From contig NZ_CP031423.1 in NCBI RefSeq assembly GCF_003991875.1, positions 186,001-250,000 of the forward strand: a stretch of DNA of 64,000 nucleotides, given 5' to 3'. Made by a program: the position numbers and the translations under genes. Shown here one piece after another: positions 41,768 to 49,045 of this stretch (positions are counted from its first letter, which is position 1; the number at the start of each line of letters is the position of its first letter). The notes under the pieces were generated by a model. The model was not told the origin of the DNA, ran no database searches, and was given only the letters and a program-made list of their open reading frames with translations. The DNA is from Microbacterium lemovicicum. GTDB lineage: Bacteria; Actinomycetota; Actinomycetes; Actinomycetales; Microbacteriaceae.

Positions 41768-43372
41768 TCAGTACGCGCCCTTCGGGTGGATCATGACGCG
41801 CGCGGTGCGGACCATGATCATGAGGTCGTTGGTGACCGACCAGTTCTCGACGTAGCGCAGGTCGAGTCGGACGCTCTCGTCCCAGGAGAGGTCGCTGCGA
41901 CCGCTGACCTGCCAGAGGCCGGTGATGCCGGGCTTGATGTACAGGCGGCGGTAGACGCGTCCGTCGTAGCCGACGACCTCGCTGGGCAGCGGCGGCCGGG
42001 GGCCGACGATGCTCATGTCGCCGATGAGGACGTTCCAGAACTGGGGCAGCTCGTCGAGCGAGTACTTGCGCAGGACGGCTCCGACGCGTGTGATGCGCGG
42101 GTCGTTCTTCATCTTGAAGAGAAGACCGGACCCCTCGTTGGCTGCTTTGAGAGCGATGAGCTCGCTCTCGGCGGAGGTGCGCATGGTGCGGAACTTCAGG
42201 ATGCCGAACTCGCGGCCGTCGCGACCGATGCGGGTCTGACGGAAGAAGACGGGGCCGCCGTCGTCCATCTTGATCGCGAGGGCGACGAACATGCCGATGA
42301 GAGTGATCGGGATCATCGCGATCACGGACAGGGCGATGTCCATCGCGCGCTTCATGGAGTGCGCGCCACCCTCGAAGCGGGGGATCTCGACGTGGATGAG
42401 CGGCAGGCCGTCGATCGGCTTCAGCGAGATGCGCGGTCCCGCGACGTCGGCGAGGCGGCCGGAGAGGATGAGCTCGGCTGCCGTGCCCTCGAGGTCCCAG
42501 CTCAGACGCTTGATGAAGTCGGGGTCGTCAGGCGGCGTGCTCGCGACGATGATCGTGTCGGCCTCGACAGCCCGGGCGTGCATCGACACGAGGCCCATCC
42601 GGCCGAGGACGGGATAGGCGCGGCCGTCGACGACGATGGTGTCGCGGTCGGCCTCGGGGGTCGTCGCCCCGACCACGTGGAAGCCGAGGCCGCGGTTGGC
42701 CGCGAGATTGCGGATGACGTATTCGACGTCGTGCTCCGTGCCGGCCACGATGACGCGGGAGGCGTAGTGGCCGAACTCGCGCTGGCGGGCGAGCCAGCGG
42801 CGCCAGCCCCAGCGCGCGGTGATCAGGGAGAGCAGTCCGACGGGAAGCGCGACGAGCAGGATCATGCGGATGCCGCTCCACTGGAACACCACGAACAGCA
42901 TGGCGAGCACGCCGAACGCCGCCGCGGTCGCATGGGCGACCCGCTTGTACTCGGTCGCCCCGGTGCCCAGCACCTTCGGCGAGCGGGTCTGGAACATCCA
43001 CAGCAGCAGCACCCAGGCGGCGAGGGTGATGGCCGCGACGCGCATCACGACACCCACTTCCGGCGACGTGGCGCGCAGGCCGATGGTGTCGATGCCTGCG
43101 GCGAGCGCGGTCACCGCGACGACGATGATGCCGTCGGTGATACGGAGACGCCGCACGTAGCGGCGCTCCCACATCCGGCGTCGCTCGAGGGAGGGCTGCA
43201 CGCGCGGCATGACCGTCGGAGCCGAGCGAGAGGTGTGGGCCGTCGTCGACACGCGCGACGCCTCGACGCGCCGCAGCGTGCTGCGCGTCGGTGCGATGAC
43301 CGCGGCGATCGGCAGGTAGGCCGCGGCGTTCGCGGCTGCCGGATCGGTGACCGTCGCCTCGACGGTCGTCAC
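41768..43372 (-). CDS. Initiating polyprenyl glycosylphosphotransferase (WbaP/CpsE-like)
   Basis: A 534-residue membrane enzyme that starts the repeat unit by moving a sugar-1-phosphate from UDP-sugar to undecaprenyl phosphate. Four to five N-terminal helices (about 75-190) are followed by a CoA-binding-like cytoplasmic domain. A further helix and the catalytic PGT domain (about 335-534) complete it. The last has SMKRAMDIALSVIAMIPIT, PVFFRQTRIGRDGREFGILK, KFRTMR, DELPQFWNVLIGDMSIVGPR and KPGITGLWQVSGRS. The GTG at 43372 has no good ribosome site, but it overlaps the stop of a 16-codon leader ORF (43369-43419) as GTGA. Which sugar is used, glucose or galactose, cannot be told. Confidence 0.93.
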   Translation of the reverse strand: MTTVEATVTDPAAANAAAYLPIAAVIAPTRSTLRRVEASRVSTTAHTSRSAPTVMPRVQPSLERRRMWERRYVRRLRITDGIIVVAVTALAAGIDTIGLRATSPEVGVVMRVAAITLAAWVLLLWMFQTRSPKVLGTGATEYKRVAHATAAAFGVLAMLFVVFQWSGIRMILLVALPVGLLSLITARWGWRRWLARQREFGHYASRVIVAGTEHDVEYVIRNLAANRGLGFHVVGATTPEADRDTIVVDGRAYPVLGRMGLVSMHARAVEADTIIVASTPPDDPDFIKRLSWDLEGTAAELILSGRLADVAGPRISLKPIDGLPLIHVEIPRFEGGAHSMKRAMDIALSVIAMIPITLIGMFVALAIKMDDGGPVFFRQTRIGRDGREFGILKFRTMRTSAESELIALKAANEGSGLLFKMKNDPRITRVGAVLRKYSLDELPQFWNVLIGDMSIVGPRPPLPSEVVGYDGRVYRRLYIKPGITGLWQVSGRSDLSWDESVRLDLRYVENWSVTNDLMIMVRTARVMIHPKGAY

Positions 43373-43419
43373 GACAGCGCAGCGGTCAGCTGCACGCCGG
43401 ACATGGCGTCCTCAGACAT
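43369..43419 (-). CDS. Putative 16-residue leader ORF coupled to the initiating transferase gene
   Basis: ATG at 43419 with ACTGGGGAAAA about 7 bases upstream encodes MSEDAMSGVQLTAALS. Its TGA (43371-43369) overlaps the GTG start of the transferase gene in the GTGA form. The transferase start has no ribosome site of its own, so coupling through this ORF is a good explanation. Protein-level evidence is lacking, and the peptide resembles nothing I know. Confidence 0.4.
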   Translation of the reverse strand: MSEDAMSGVQLTAALS

Positions 43420-43678
43420 ATATCGTTTTCCCCAGTAAACGATGAGACGACCGAAGCCGTCCATTCCCCAGTTCACGCAATCTGTCGAGCCCCAGCCCGA
43501 CATGCGAGACATCCCACTGCCCCACCTGCGTGGCTCCCCGTGGCGGCGTCGAAGACGGCACTACATGAGAGTTCCTTCATCCTAGGGTCGCAGGTCGCGA
43601 GCTGTCCACCCGGAGGTGGGTGATTGTTCATCTTCCCTGCTGGCGCATAGGAACGTCGTGCGCGCACAACGCGGGTGC
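43420..43678. other. Gene-free stretch between the deacetylase stop and the transferase leader
   Basis: About 260 bp on the 5' side of the minus-strand initiating transferase gene. A CTGGGG element (minus strand, 43435-43430) and a TTTACT just before it could be part of the transcript start region. I see no other promoter, hairpin or repeat that stands out. The promoter for the transferase and DUF1972 genes should lie here. Confidence 0.4.
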
Positions 43679-44842
43679 TCAGCCGATCATGCCGACGAGC
43701 GCGTCGAGTCCCATTCCGTAATTCACGCGCTGCACGGGCAGGGCGAGCTTGTCCGAGCCGATGGAGACGTACCCCGGCTCGATCGTGCGGCCCATCTCGT
43801 AGCCGGCCTGCGCCACGCCGTGCTTGGTCACGTCGTTGTAGTGGCCGAACGGATACGCCACGACCTCCTTCACCCCGAGCACCGACGCCGACATCTCCAG
43901 GTCGGCGGCGATCTCGTCGGCGCTGGAATTGACCATCCGGCCCTGACCGTTGTCGCCGGCGCGGTGCATGTCATGGGTGTGCGACCGGCGCAGCACGTAG
44001 GGGTTCGGCGCAGCATCCTGTCGCCACGCGGTGATCATGAACGACGTGGTCATGACCTTGTACTTCTCCACCACGGGTGCGGCGAGGTCGAACCAGGTCT
44101 GGTCCGCATCGTCGTCGGTGACGATCACCGAGTGGTTCGGCAGGAACACCTCGCCGTCGATGAACGCCCCCAGTTCGCGCCACGTGGGCAGGTAGAAGCC
44201 GTCCGACGCGATGTAGGCCATGTGCGCATCGAAGTCGCCGATGTAGGCGTAGTTGCCGCGCAGCCAGCCCTCCTCGCCTCCCGGGCTGGTCGTGAACTGG
44301 TGGTACATGAGGATCGGGATGCGCGCGTTCTCGGCCGCGTTCTCCTCCGGCGTCTTCCATGACGCGAACAGCGTGACCTCGCGATCGGTGCAGGCGACGC
44401 TGCGGGACTCGTTGATGCGCTGCGCGGTGGTGAAGGCTGCAGCATCCTGAGCCGTCGTGTACCAGCCGGCGAATACGCGGCCGTCCGCGGAGGGCAGGGG
44501 GAGGTCGGCGTACAGCCCGCCCTCCGTCTGCAGCGCGGGCTGGTCGCTGATGCCGTCGCCGGTGAAGGTGACCGCGCAGGCGGCAGGATCGGTTGATCCG
44601 GCCAGCAGCTGCTGCGCGGCCGTGAGCGGCGTGGTGGGGGTCGCCGTCGGGAGGTCGGTCGGCGCGGACGGAGCGGGCTGCCCGTCGGCGACGGGCTCAC
44701 CCGTGCCGGGCGTCACCAGCCGCGGCACGACGATGATCGCTGCGACGATGGCCCCGATCACCCCCACCGCGCCGAGGGCGGCGACGGTGCGCCGGCGCCT
44801 CATCTGACGTGAGGCGCGACGGCGTCGTCGGGTGGTGTCCAT
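43679..44842 (-). CDS. Membrane-anchored polysaccharide deacetylase-like protein
   Basis: A 387-residue protein. A very Arg-rich n-region (MDTTRRRRRASRQMRRRR) and one helix (about 20-42) anchor it. A Pro/Thr linker follows, then a short InlB/Flg_new-like beta repeat (about 105-165, with ADGRVFAGWYTTAQD and VTLFASWKT). The catalytic NodB-type domain follows with IPILMYHQF, VIVTDDDADQTWFD (acidic metal ligands) and SHTHDMHRAGDN with the H-x3-H pair. Such enzymes remove acetyl groups from N-acetylhexosamine polymers such as peptidoglycan. The ATG at 44842 has AAGGGGA 8 bases upstream. It lies at the edge of the polysaccharide locus and could modify that polymer instead. Confidence 0.85.
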   Translation of the reverse strand: MDTTRRRRRASRQMRRRRTVAALGAVGVIGAIVAAIIVVPRLVTPGTGEPVADGQPAPSAPTDLPTATPTTPLTAAQQLLAGSTDPAACAVTFTGDGISDQPALQTEGGLYADLPLPSADGRVFAGWYTTAQDAAAFTTAQRINESRSVACTDREVTLFASWKTPEENAAENARIPILMYHQFTTSPGGEEGWLRGNYAYIGDFDAHMAYIASDGFYLPTWRELGAFIDGEVFLPNHSVIVTDDDADQTWFDLAAPVVEKYKVMTTSFMITAWRQDAAPNPYVLRRSHTHDMHRAGDNGQGRMVNSSADEIAADLEMSASVLGVKEVVAYPFGHYNDVTKHGVAQAGYEMGRTIEPGYVSIGSDKLALPVQRVNYGMGLDALVGMIG

Positions 44843-44914
44843 GGCGAGGTCCCCTTCGGTGCCGGGCGGCGAGACCGGCGGCACCACCGATGATAGGGGC
44901 CGTACGCCGCCGGC

Positions 44915-45529
44915 TCAGGGATTCTCGCGCGGCGACAGCAGGGCGTCGAGCAGCCCGAGAGCGCCTTCCAGGTCGACGGCGTCGTCGAGCAGCCACTGCG
45001 TCTGAAGACCGTCGGATGCCGCGATCACGAGCGATGCGGCCAGCTCCGCATCCACGTCCGCGCGCAGACGACCCGCGCGCTGCTGCGCGCGGATGTCATC
45101 GGCGAGCCCGGTGCGGATGCGGGAGAAGCGCTGCGTGGCGAACTCCCGCGCGTCGGGGTGGCCCTCCTCCAGCGCCGTCGCGACCAGCGTGCTGTAGAGC
45201 TGCACGAGACCCGGCACCGTGCGGTTGCGGCGCGCCGACTCCATCATCACGCCGACGGCGGAGGTGTCCTGCGGGTGCGGCTCGGTCTCGTCCGCGCGCC
45301 GCTCGGACGCCCGGTACACCTCGACGAGCAGCTGCTCGCGCGAGGTGAAGTAGTGCGTGAGGGCGGCGTGCGAGACGCCGATCGCGTCGGCGATGGAGCG
45401 CAGCGACGTGCGCTCGGCGCCGCGCTCGGCGAACACCTCGATGGCGCGGTCGAGGATCTGCTGGCGGCGGGCGAGCCCCTTCGCGTAGGACCCGCGCCGC
45501 CTGGATGCCTCGGGGGCGTCATCGGACAT
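44915..45529 (-). CDS. TetR family transcriptional regulator
   Basis: A 204-residue regulator. The helix-turn-helix is at about residues 25-65: RRQQILDRAIEVFAERG, then LRSIADAIGVSHAALTHYF. The C-terminal helices form the ligand and dimer domain. It is divergent from a sugar-isomerase/dehydrogenase operon, and a palindrome at 45549-45570 between them is a convincing operator. It therefore probably represses the operon and itself until a sugar-derived ligand binds. The ATG at 45529 lacks a strong ribosome site; an in-frame ATG at 45559 would place the start inside the operator. Confidence 0.88.
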   Translation of the reverse strand: MSDDAPEASRRRGSYAKGLARRQQILDRAIEVFAERGAERTSLRSIADAIGVSHAALTHYFTSREQLLVEVYRASERRADETEPHPQDTSAVGVMMESARRNRTVPGLVQLYSTLVATALEEGHPDAREFATQRFSRIRTGLADDIRAQQRAGRLRADVDAELAASLVIAASDGLQTQWLLDDAVDLEGALGLLDALLSPRENP

Positions 45530-45548
45530 GGTCGAAGTGTATCCGGCG

Positions 45549-45570
45549 AATACTTCCAATTGGAGGTTTT
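45549..45570. promoter_or_regulatory. Palindromic operator in the TetR/sugar-operon gap
   Basis: A 22-bp palindrome centred on TCCAATTGGA (45555-45564), with 18 of 22 positions symmetric; the outer arms read AAnACn and nGTnTT. It overlaps a possible plus-strand promoter (TTCCAA at 45554, 17 bases, TAGCCT at 45577). TetR proteins commonly bind such sites in front of divergent target genes, so it should silence 45638-47574. Confidence 0.65.
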
Positions 45571-45637
45571 GAGTTGTAGCCTGAGCGTGGTCGCCGGTCG
45601 CGGCGGCCTGTCAACGGCGATCCCAACGAGAGAGACC

Positions 45638-46444
45638 ATGCCTCCGATCACTTCCGTCCAGCTCTTCACCGTCAAGACGGCCCTCGACGCCGATCTCGAG
45701 GGCACCCTCGCGAAGATCGCCGACGCGGGCTTCACCTCCGTCGAGCCCTACGACTTCGTGCGCCGTGCCGATGCGCTCGCCGCCGCCTTCACTGCACAGG
45801 GGCTCGCCGCGCCCACGGGCCACGCCTTCCTCGCGTCCGACTCCTTCGTGCGTCCCGACGGCACCGGCACCACGGTCGAGGTGCCCACGCACGACGAGGT
45901 CTTCGCCGCGGCCAAGACCCTCGGCATGACGATCGTCATCGACCCGTACACGGTCCCGGCCCGCTGGGAGACGCGCGAGCAGATCGAGGACACCGCCCGC
46001 CGCCTGAACGCCGCCGCCGCCGCCGCTGCTCCGCATGGCCTCCGCGTCGGCTACCACAACCACGCGCACGAGCTCGAGGCGCAGATCGACGGCGAGACCG
46101 GACTCGAGGTGCTCGCGTCGCTGCTCGACCCCGAGGTCGCCCTCGAGGTCGACCTCTACTGGGCCGCCCGCGCCGGCGTCGACGTGCCCGCGCTGCTGCA
46201 GCGTCTGGGTGACCGCGTCAAGGCCGTGCACGTCAAGGACGGCACTCTCGCCCCCGAGCTGCTCGACGCCTACCCGCCCGCCGACCAGGTGCCGGCCGGC
46301 GAGGGCACGGTGCCCCTCGCGGAGGCGCTGGATGCGGCATCCGCCCTCGAGTACTCCGTCGTCGAGTTCGACGCGTTCGACGGCGACCTGTTCGACGCCG
46401 TCCGCACGAGCCGCGTGTTCCTGGACGAGCGGGCCGGCCGGTGA
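45638..46444 (+). CDS. Sugar phosphate isomerase/epimerase family protein (IolE/xylose-isomerase-like TIM barrel)
   Basis: A 268-residue TIM-barrel protein of the AP-endonuclease-2-like family. It starts ITSVQLFTVKTALDADLEGT. The metal-site regions are SVEPYDF, RVGYHNHAHELEA, ALEVDLYWAARAG and YSVVEFDAF, with the expected Glu, His, Asp and Glu. Such enzymes isomerise or epimerise free or keto sugars and inosose derivatives. The ATG at 45638 has a GAGAGA element upstream. It is coupled as GTGA to the Gfo/Idh/MocA gene and placed under a TetR regulator, so the pair forms a small sugar or polyol catabolic module. The substrate is unknown. Confidence 0.87.
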   Translation: MPPITSVQLFTVKTALDADLEGTLAKIADAGFTSVEPYDFVRRADALAAAFTAQGLAAPTGHAFLASDSFVRPDGTGTTVEVPTHDEVFAAAKTLGMTIVIDPYTVPARWETREQIEDTARRLNAAAAAAAPHGLRVGYHNHAHELEAQIDGETGLEVLASLLDPEVALEVDLYWAARAGVDVPALLQRLGDRVKAVHVKDGTLAPELLDAYPPADQVPAGEGTVPLAEALDAASALEYSVVEFDAFDGDLFDAVRTSRVFLDERAGR

Positions 46445-47574
46445 CCGGCGGCACGGTCGGCGTCGGCATCATCGGCGCGGGCAACATCAGCGACACCTAC
46501 CTTGAGAACCTCTCGAGCTTCCCCGACGTCACGGTGCACGTCGTCGGCGACATCCTCGAGGACCGCGCGAAGGCGCAGGCCGATAAATACGGCGTGGCGG
46601 CATCGGGAGGCGTCGACGCGGTCCTGAGCCACCCCGACGTCGAGATCGTCGTCAACCTCACGATCCCGGCGTCGCACGTCGAGATCTCGTCGGCGGCGAT
46701 CGCCGCGGGCAAGAACGTGTGGAGCGAGAAGCCGATCGGCGTCGACCGCGAGAGCGCGAAGGCGCTGATCGAGCAGGCGGATGCCGCGGGCCTGCGTGTC
46801 GGCATCGCACCGGACACCGTCCTCGGCCCCGGTCTGCAGTCGGCCAAGCGGGCCATCGCCCGCGGCGACATCGGGCGCCCGCTGTTCGCCCAGACGTCGT
46901 TCCAGTGGCAGGGTCCGGAGATCTTCCACCCGAACCCCGGCTTCCTCTACGCCCGCGGCGGCGGTCCGCTGCTGGACATGGGGCCCTACTACGTCTCGGC
47001 CCTCGTGCACCTGTTCGGTCCGGTCGCCGCCGTGGCGGCTCTCGGTCTGCGCAGCTCCGAGACCCGTCAGGTGCAGGTCGGCGAGCTCGCGGGCACGGAC
47101 TTCCCGATCGAGATCCCCACGACCGTCAGCGTGCTGACGCAGTTCGAGCAGGGCGGCCAGGCGCAGAGCCTCTACAGCACCGACTCGGCGCTCAAGCGCC
47201 ACGGCGTCGTGGAGATCAACGGCACCGAGGGCACGCTCGTCATCCCCGACCCGAACACCTTCGGCGGACGCATCTACATCACGCGCCCGATGACCGAGGT
47301 CGTCGTGCCCCCGGCGCCGACGGTGCAGGATGTGGTGGAGGTCGAGCAGGAGGGCGTGCTCGTGGGGCGTGGTCTCGGACTGCTCGACATGGCGCGCGCG
47401 ATCCGCGAGGGCCGCCCGCACGTCGCGAGCGGCGAGCTCGGCTACCACGTGCTCGACACGCTGCTGGCGATCGAGGAGTCCGCCGAGCGCGGCGCCTTCG
47501 TGCCGGTCGAGAGCACCGTCGCCGGCGTCGGCTCGGTGCCGGCCGGCTTCGACCCGCTGGCCCGCACGGTCTGA
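46441..47574 (+). CDS. Gfo/Idh/MocA family oxidoreductase (sugar/inositol dehydrogenase-like)
   Basis: A 377-residue NAD(P)-dependent dehydrogenase. The Rossmann loop is VGIIGAGNISDTYLENL and the signature Lys lies in NVWSEKPIGVDRESA. The substrate side has GGPLLDMGPYYVSALVHLFG, with the DxGxY-like pattern. The GTG start overlaps the isomerase stop as GTGA, so the two proteins are made together. They probably oxidise and isomerise the same sugar or polyol, as in inositol- or glucoside-type 3-keto sugar pathways. A strong hairpin follows the stop codon. Confidence 0.9.
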   Translation: MTGGTVGVGIIGAGNISDTYLENLSSFPDVTVHVVGDILEDRAKAQADKYGVAASGGVDAVLSHPDVEIVVNLTIPASHVEISSAAIAAGKNVWSEKPIGVDRESAKALIEQADAAGLRVGIAPDTVLGPGLQSAKRAIARGDIGRPLFAQTSFQWQGPEIFHPNPGFLYARGGGPLLDMGPYYVSALVHLFGPVAAVAALGLRSSETRQVQVGELAGTDFPIEIPTTVSVLTQFEQGGQAQSLYSTDSALKRHGVVEINGTEGTLVIPDPNTFGGRIYITRPMTEVVVPPAPTVQDVVEVEQEGVLVGRGLGLLDMARAIREGRPHVASGELGYHVLDTLLAIEESAERGAFVPVESTVAGVGSVPAGFDPLARTV

Positions 47575-47582
47575 CGTCTCTC

Positions 47583-47617
47583 GGAGGGGCGGGTGCGCGC
47601 GGCGCGCCCGCCCCTCC
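47583..47617 (+). terminator. GC-rich hairpin after the sugar operon
   Basis: GGAGGGGCGGGTGCGC pairs with GCGCGCCCGCCCCTCC, 16 bp with one G:T pair, starting 9 bases after the stop codon. It lacks a T-run, as is common in high-GC actinobacteria. Confidence 0.7.
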
Positions 47618-47800
47618 GCGTTCGCGGAGGCAGACTCGCTCGTCAAGGGCGGGTTCACAACTCCACGGATCGCGCCGCTGTCGAGCCTGCAGGCCGGGCG
47701 GAGCGCCGGCGGACGTCCGGATTCGTGGAGGTGCGCACGCCGCCGGGGTGGGCAGAGCGAGCGGATGCCGCGCCCCGGCCCCGTCGCTACGCTGAGCCCC

Positions 47801-48313
47801 ATGACAACTCTCGTGCTCACCGTGGTCGGCGACGACCGTCACGGACTCGTCGCCGCCGTCGCCGACATCGTCGGGGAGCACGGCGGCAACTGGGAGAACA
47901 GCGAGCTGGCCGAGCTCGCCGGCGCCTTCGCCGGGATCGTCGAGATCTCGGTCCCCGACGCGCGCGAGGCGGAGCTGCGTGCCGCACTCGGACGTCTGGA
48001 GGGGATGCTGTCGGTCACGGTGCACGCCGGGACGCCGACCGCCGCAGCGGCGGGGGAGCGGCGCGTCACCATCCGCGTCCTCGGCAACGACCGGCCGGGC
48101 ATCGTCAAGGACGTCTCCTCCACGGTCGCGGCGCAGGCGCTGAGCATCGAGCGCATGACGACCGAGACGCGAGACGCGGCCATGGCCGGGGGCCGTCTGT
48201 TCGAGGCCACCATCGTGGCGGCGGTCGCGGCATCCGTCGATGTCGATGCCGTGCGGTCGGCCGTCGAGGCCCTGGCCACCGACATCCAGGTCGACGTCGC
48301 CCTCGAGGTCTGA
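47801..48313 (+). CDS. Stand-alone double ACT-domain protein (GcvR-like)
   Basis: A 170-residue protein made of two ACT domains. The first (about 1-75) starts LVLTVVGDDRHGLVAAVADI and the second (about 87-168) starts VTIRVLGNDRPGIVKDVSST. In each the DRHG or DRPG turn is the amino-acid-binding loop. GcvR-type proteins sense glycine or other amino acids and act on regulators; no catalytic domain is attached. The ATG at 47801 is the only sensible start. It follows a 226-bp gap after the sugar operon and converges with the TetR gene at 48330. Target and ligand are unknown. Confidence 0.82.
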   Translation: MTTLVLTVVGDDRHGLVAAVADIVGEHGGNWENSELAELAGAFAGIVEISVPDAREAELRAALGRLEGMLSVTVHAGTPTAAAAGERRVTIRVLGNDRPGIVKDVSSTVAAQALSIERMTTETRDAAMAGGRLFEATIVAAVAASVDVDAVRSAVEALATDIQVDVALEV

Positions 48314-48329
48314 GGCCGCGGGCGAAGCC

Positions 48330-48953
48330 TCAGGCGTTCGGCCGGAGTCCTGCCGCCGGCAGCACGACCTGGTCGATCGTGCGGATCATGAAGTCGCGGT
48401 CGACCGGCTGCTGGAGCATCAGCGAGCGGAAGTTCACGATCGCCGCGCCGAGGGTGGACAGCATCTCCAGGTCGGCGTCGGCGGGGATCTCGCCCCGGTC
48501 GATCGCCCGCTGGAAGATGAGGCGGTTGGCTGCGGCTCGGGGCTCGATCAGCGCGGCCTGGGCGGCCGCGGCCAGCTCGGGGTTGCGCGCGATCATCGAC
48601 ATGATCCCCGCCATCACCTTGAGCCGGTGCTCGGCGTTCTTCAGCGTCGGCGACTTCACCATCGCGACGAGGTCGCCCCGCAGCGTCCCGGTGTCGGGCG
48701 GCGACGACAGGTTCAGGTCGCCGGACTTCATGCGGGCGACGGCGTCGATGACGAGGTCCTCCTTCGAGGACCAGCGACGGTAGAGAGTCGCCTTGCCGGC
48801 TTTCGCCCGCGCGGCGACCATGTCGATCGTCATGCCGTCGTAGCCGGTCTCGGCGAGGACGTCGAGCGCGGCATCCAGGATCTCGGGATCGCGGGACTCG
48901 TCCCGCTTGCGTCCGAGGCGCGGCTTGACGTCAGCCTCATCGACCTGGGTCAT
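48330..48953 (-). CDS. TetR family transcriptional regulator
   Basis: A 207-residue regulator. The DNA-binding domain is at about 20-65, DPEILDAALDVLAETGYDG and ARAKAGKATLYRRWSSKEDL, the RRWxSKE form typical of TetR_C_11-like efflux regulators. The C-terminus is the ligand domain. It is divergent from the DHA2-type transporter gene with about 90 bp between them. It therefore most likely represses that pump and itself. The gap has the palindrome TTCCGGAA at 49011-49018 and two ATTACC-n-GTAT direct repeats that may be binding sites. Confidence 0.9.
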   Translation of the reverse strand: MTQVDEADVKPRLGRKRDESRDPEILDAALDVLAETGYDGMTIDMVAARAKAGKATLYRRWSSKEDLVIDAVARMKSGDLNLSSPPDTGTLRGDLVAMVKSPTLKNAEHRLKVMAGIMSMIARNPELAAAAQAALIEPRAAANRLIFQRAIDRGEIPADADLEMLSTLGAAIVNFRSLMLQQPVDRDFMIRTIDQVVLPAAGLRPNA

Positions 48954-49032
48954 CAGCGCCCCCTTCCTGTCACATCGAGATTACCAGCGTATGAATTCCT
49001 GTACGAAGTATTTCCGGAACTGAACATTACCG

Positions 49033-49045
49033 TATAGTGATCGCC
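49033..49045 (+). promoter_or_regulatory. Candidate -10 element giving a leaderless transcript for the MFS gene
   Basis: TATAGT at 49033-49038, with TTTCCG at 49011-49016 (16-base spacer), would start transcription at about 49045, next to the ATG at 49046. There is no ribosome site before that ATG, which fits a leaderless message. The -35 match is weak. Confidence 0.35.

Noticed and set aside
40676-43438. A 920-codon open frame on the plus strand opposite the two minus-strand polysaccharide genes
   Set aside because: Its residues are Asp/Arg/Val/Gly-rich shadow sequence with no motifs; the opposite strand encodes clear family proteins.
7333-44842. Integrated mobile element carrying the polysaccharide locus
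   Set aside because: No integrase, transposase, attachment-site repeat or tRNA edge was seen. The nearest tRNAs (56885-57196) are 12 kb away and have no duplicated 3' end nearby.
45559-45559. ATG at 45559 as the start of the TetR gene
   Set aside because: It would lie inside the palindromic operator and adds ten residues before the usual N-terminus; 45529 is preferred.
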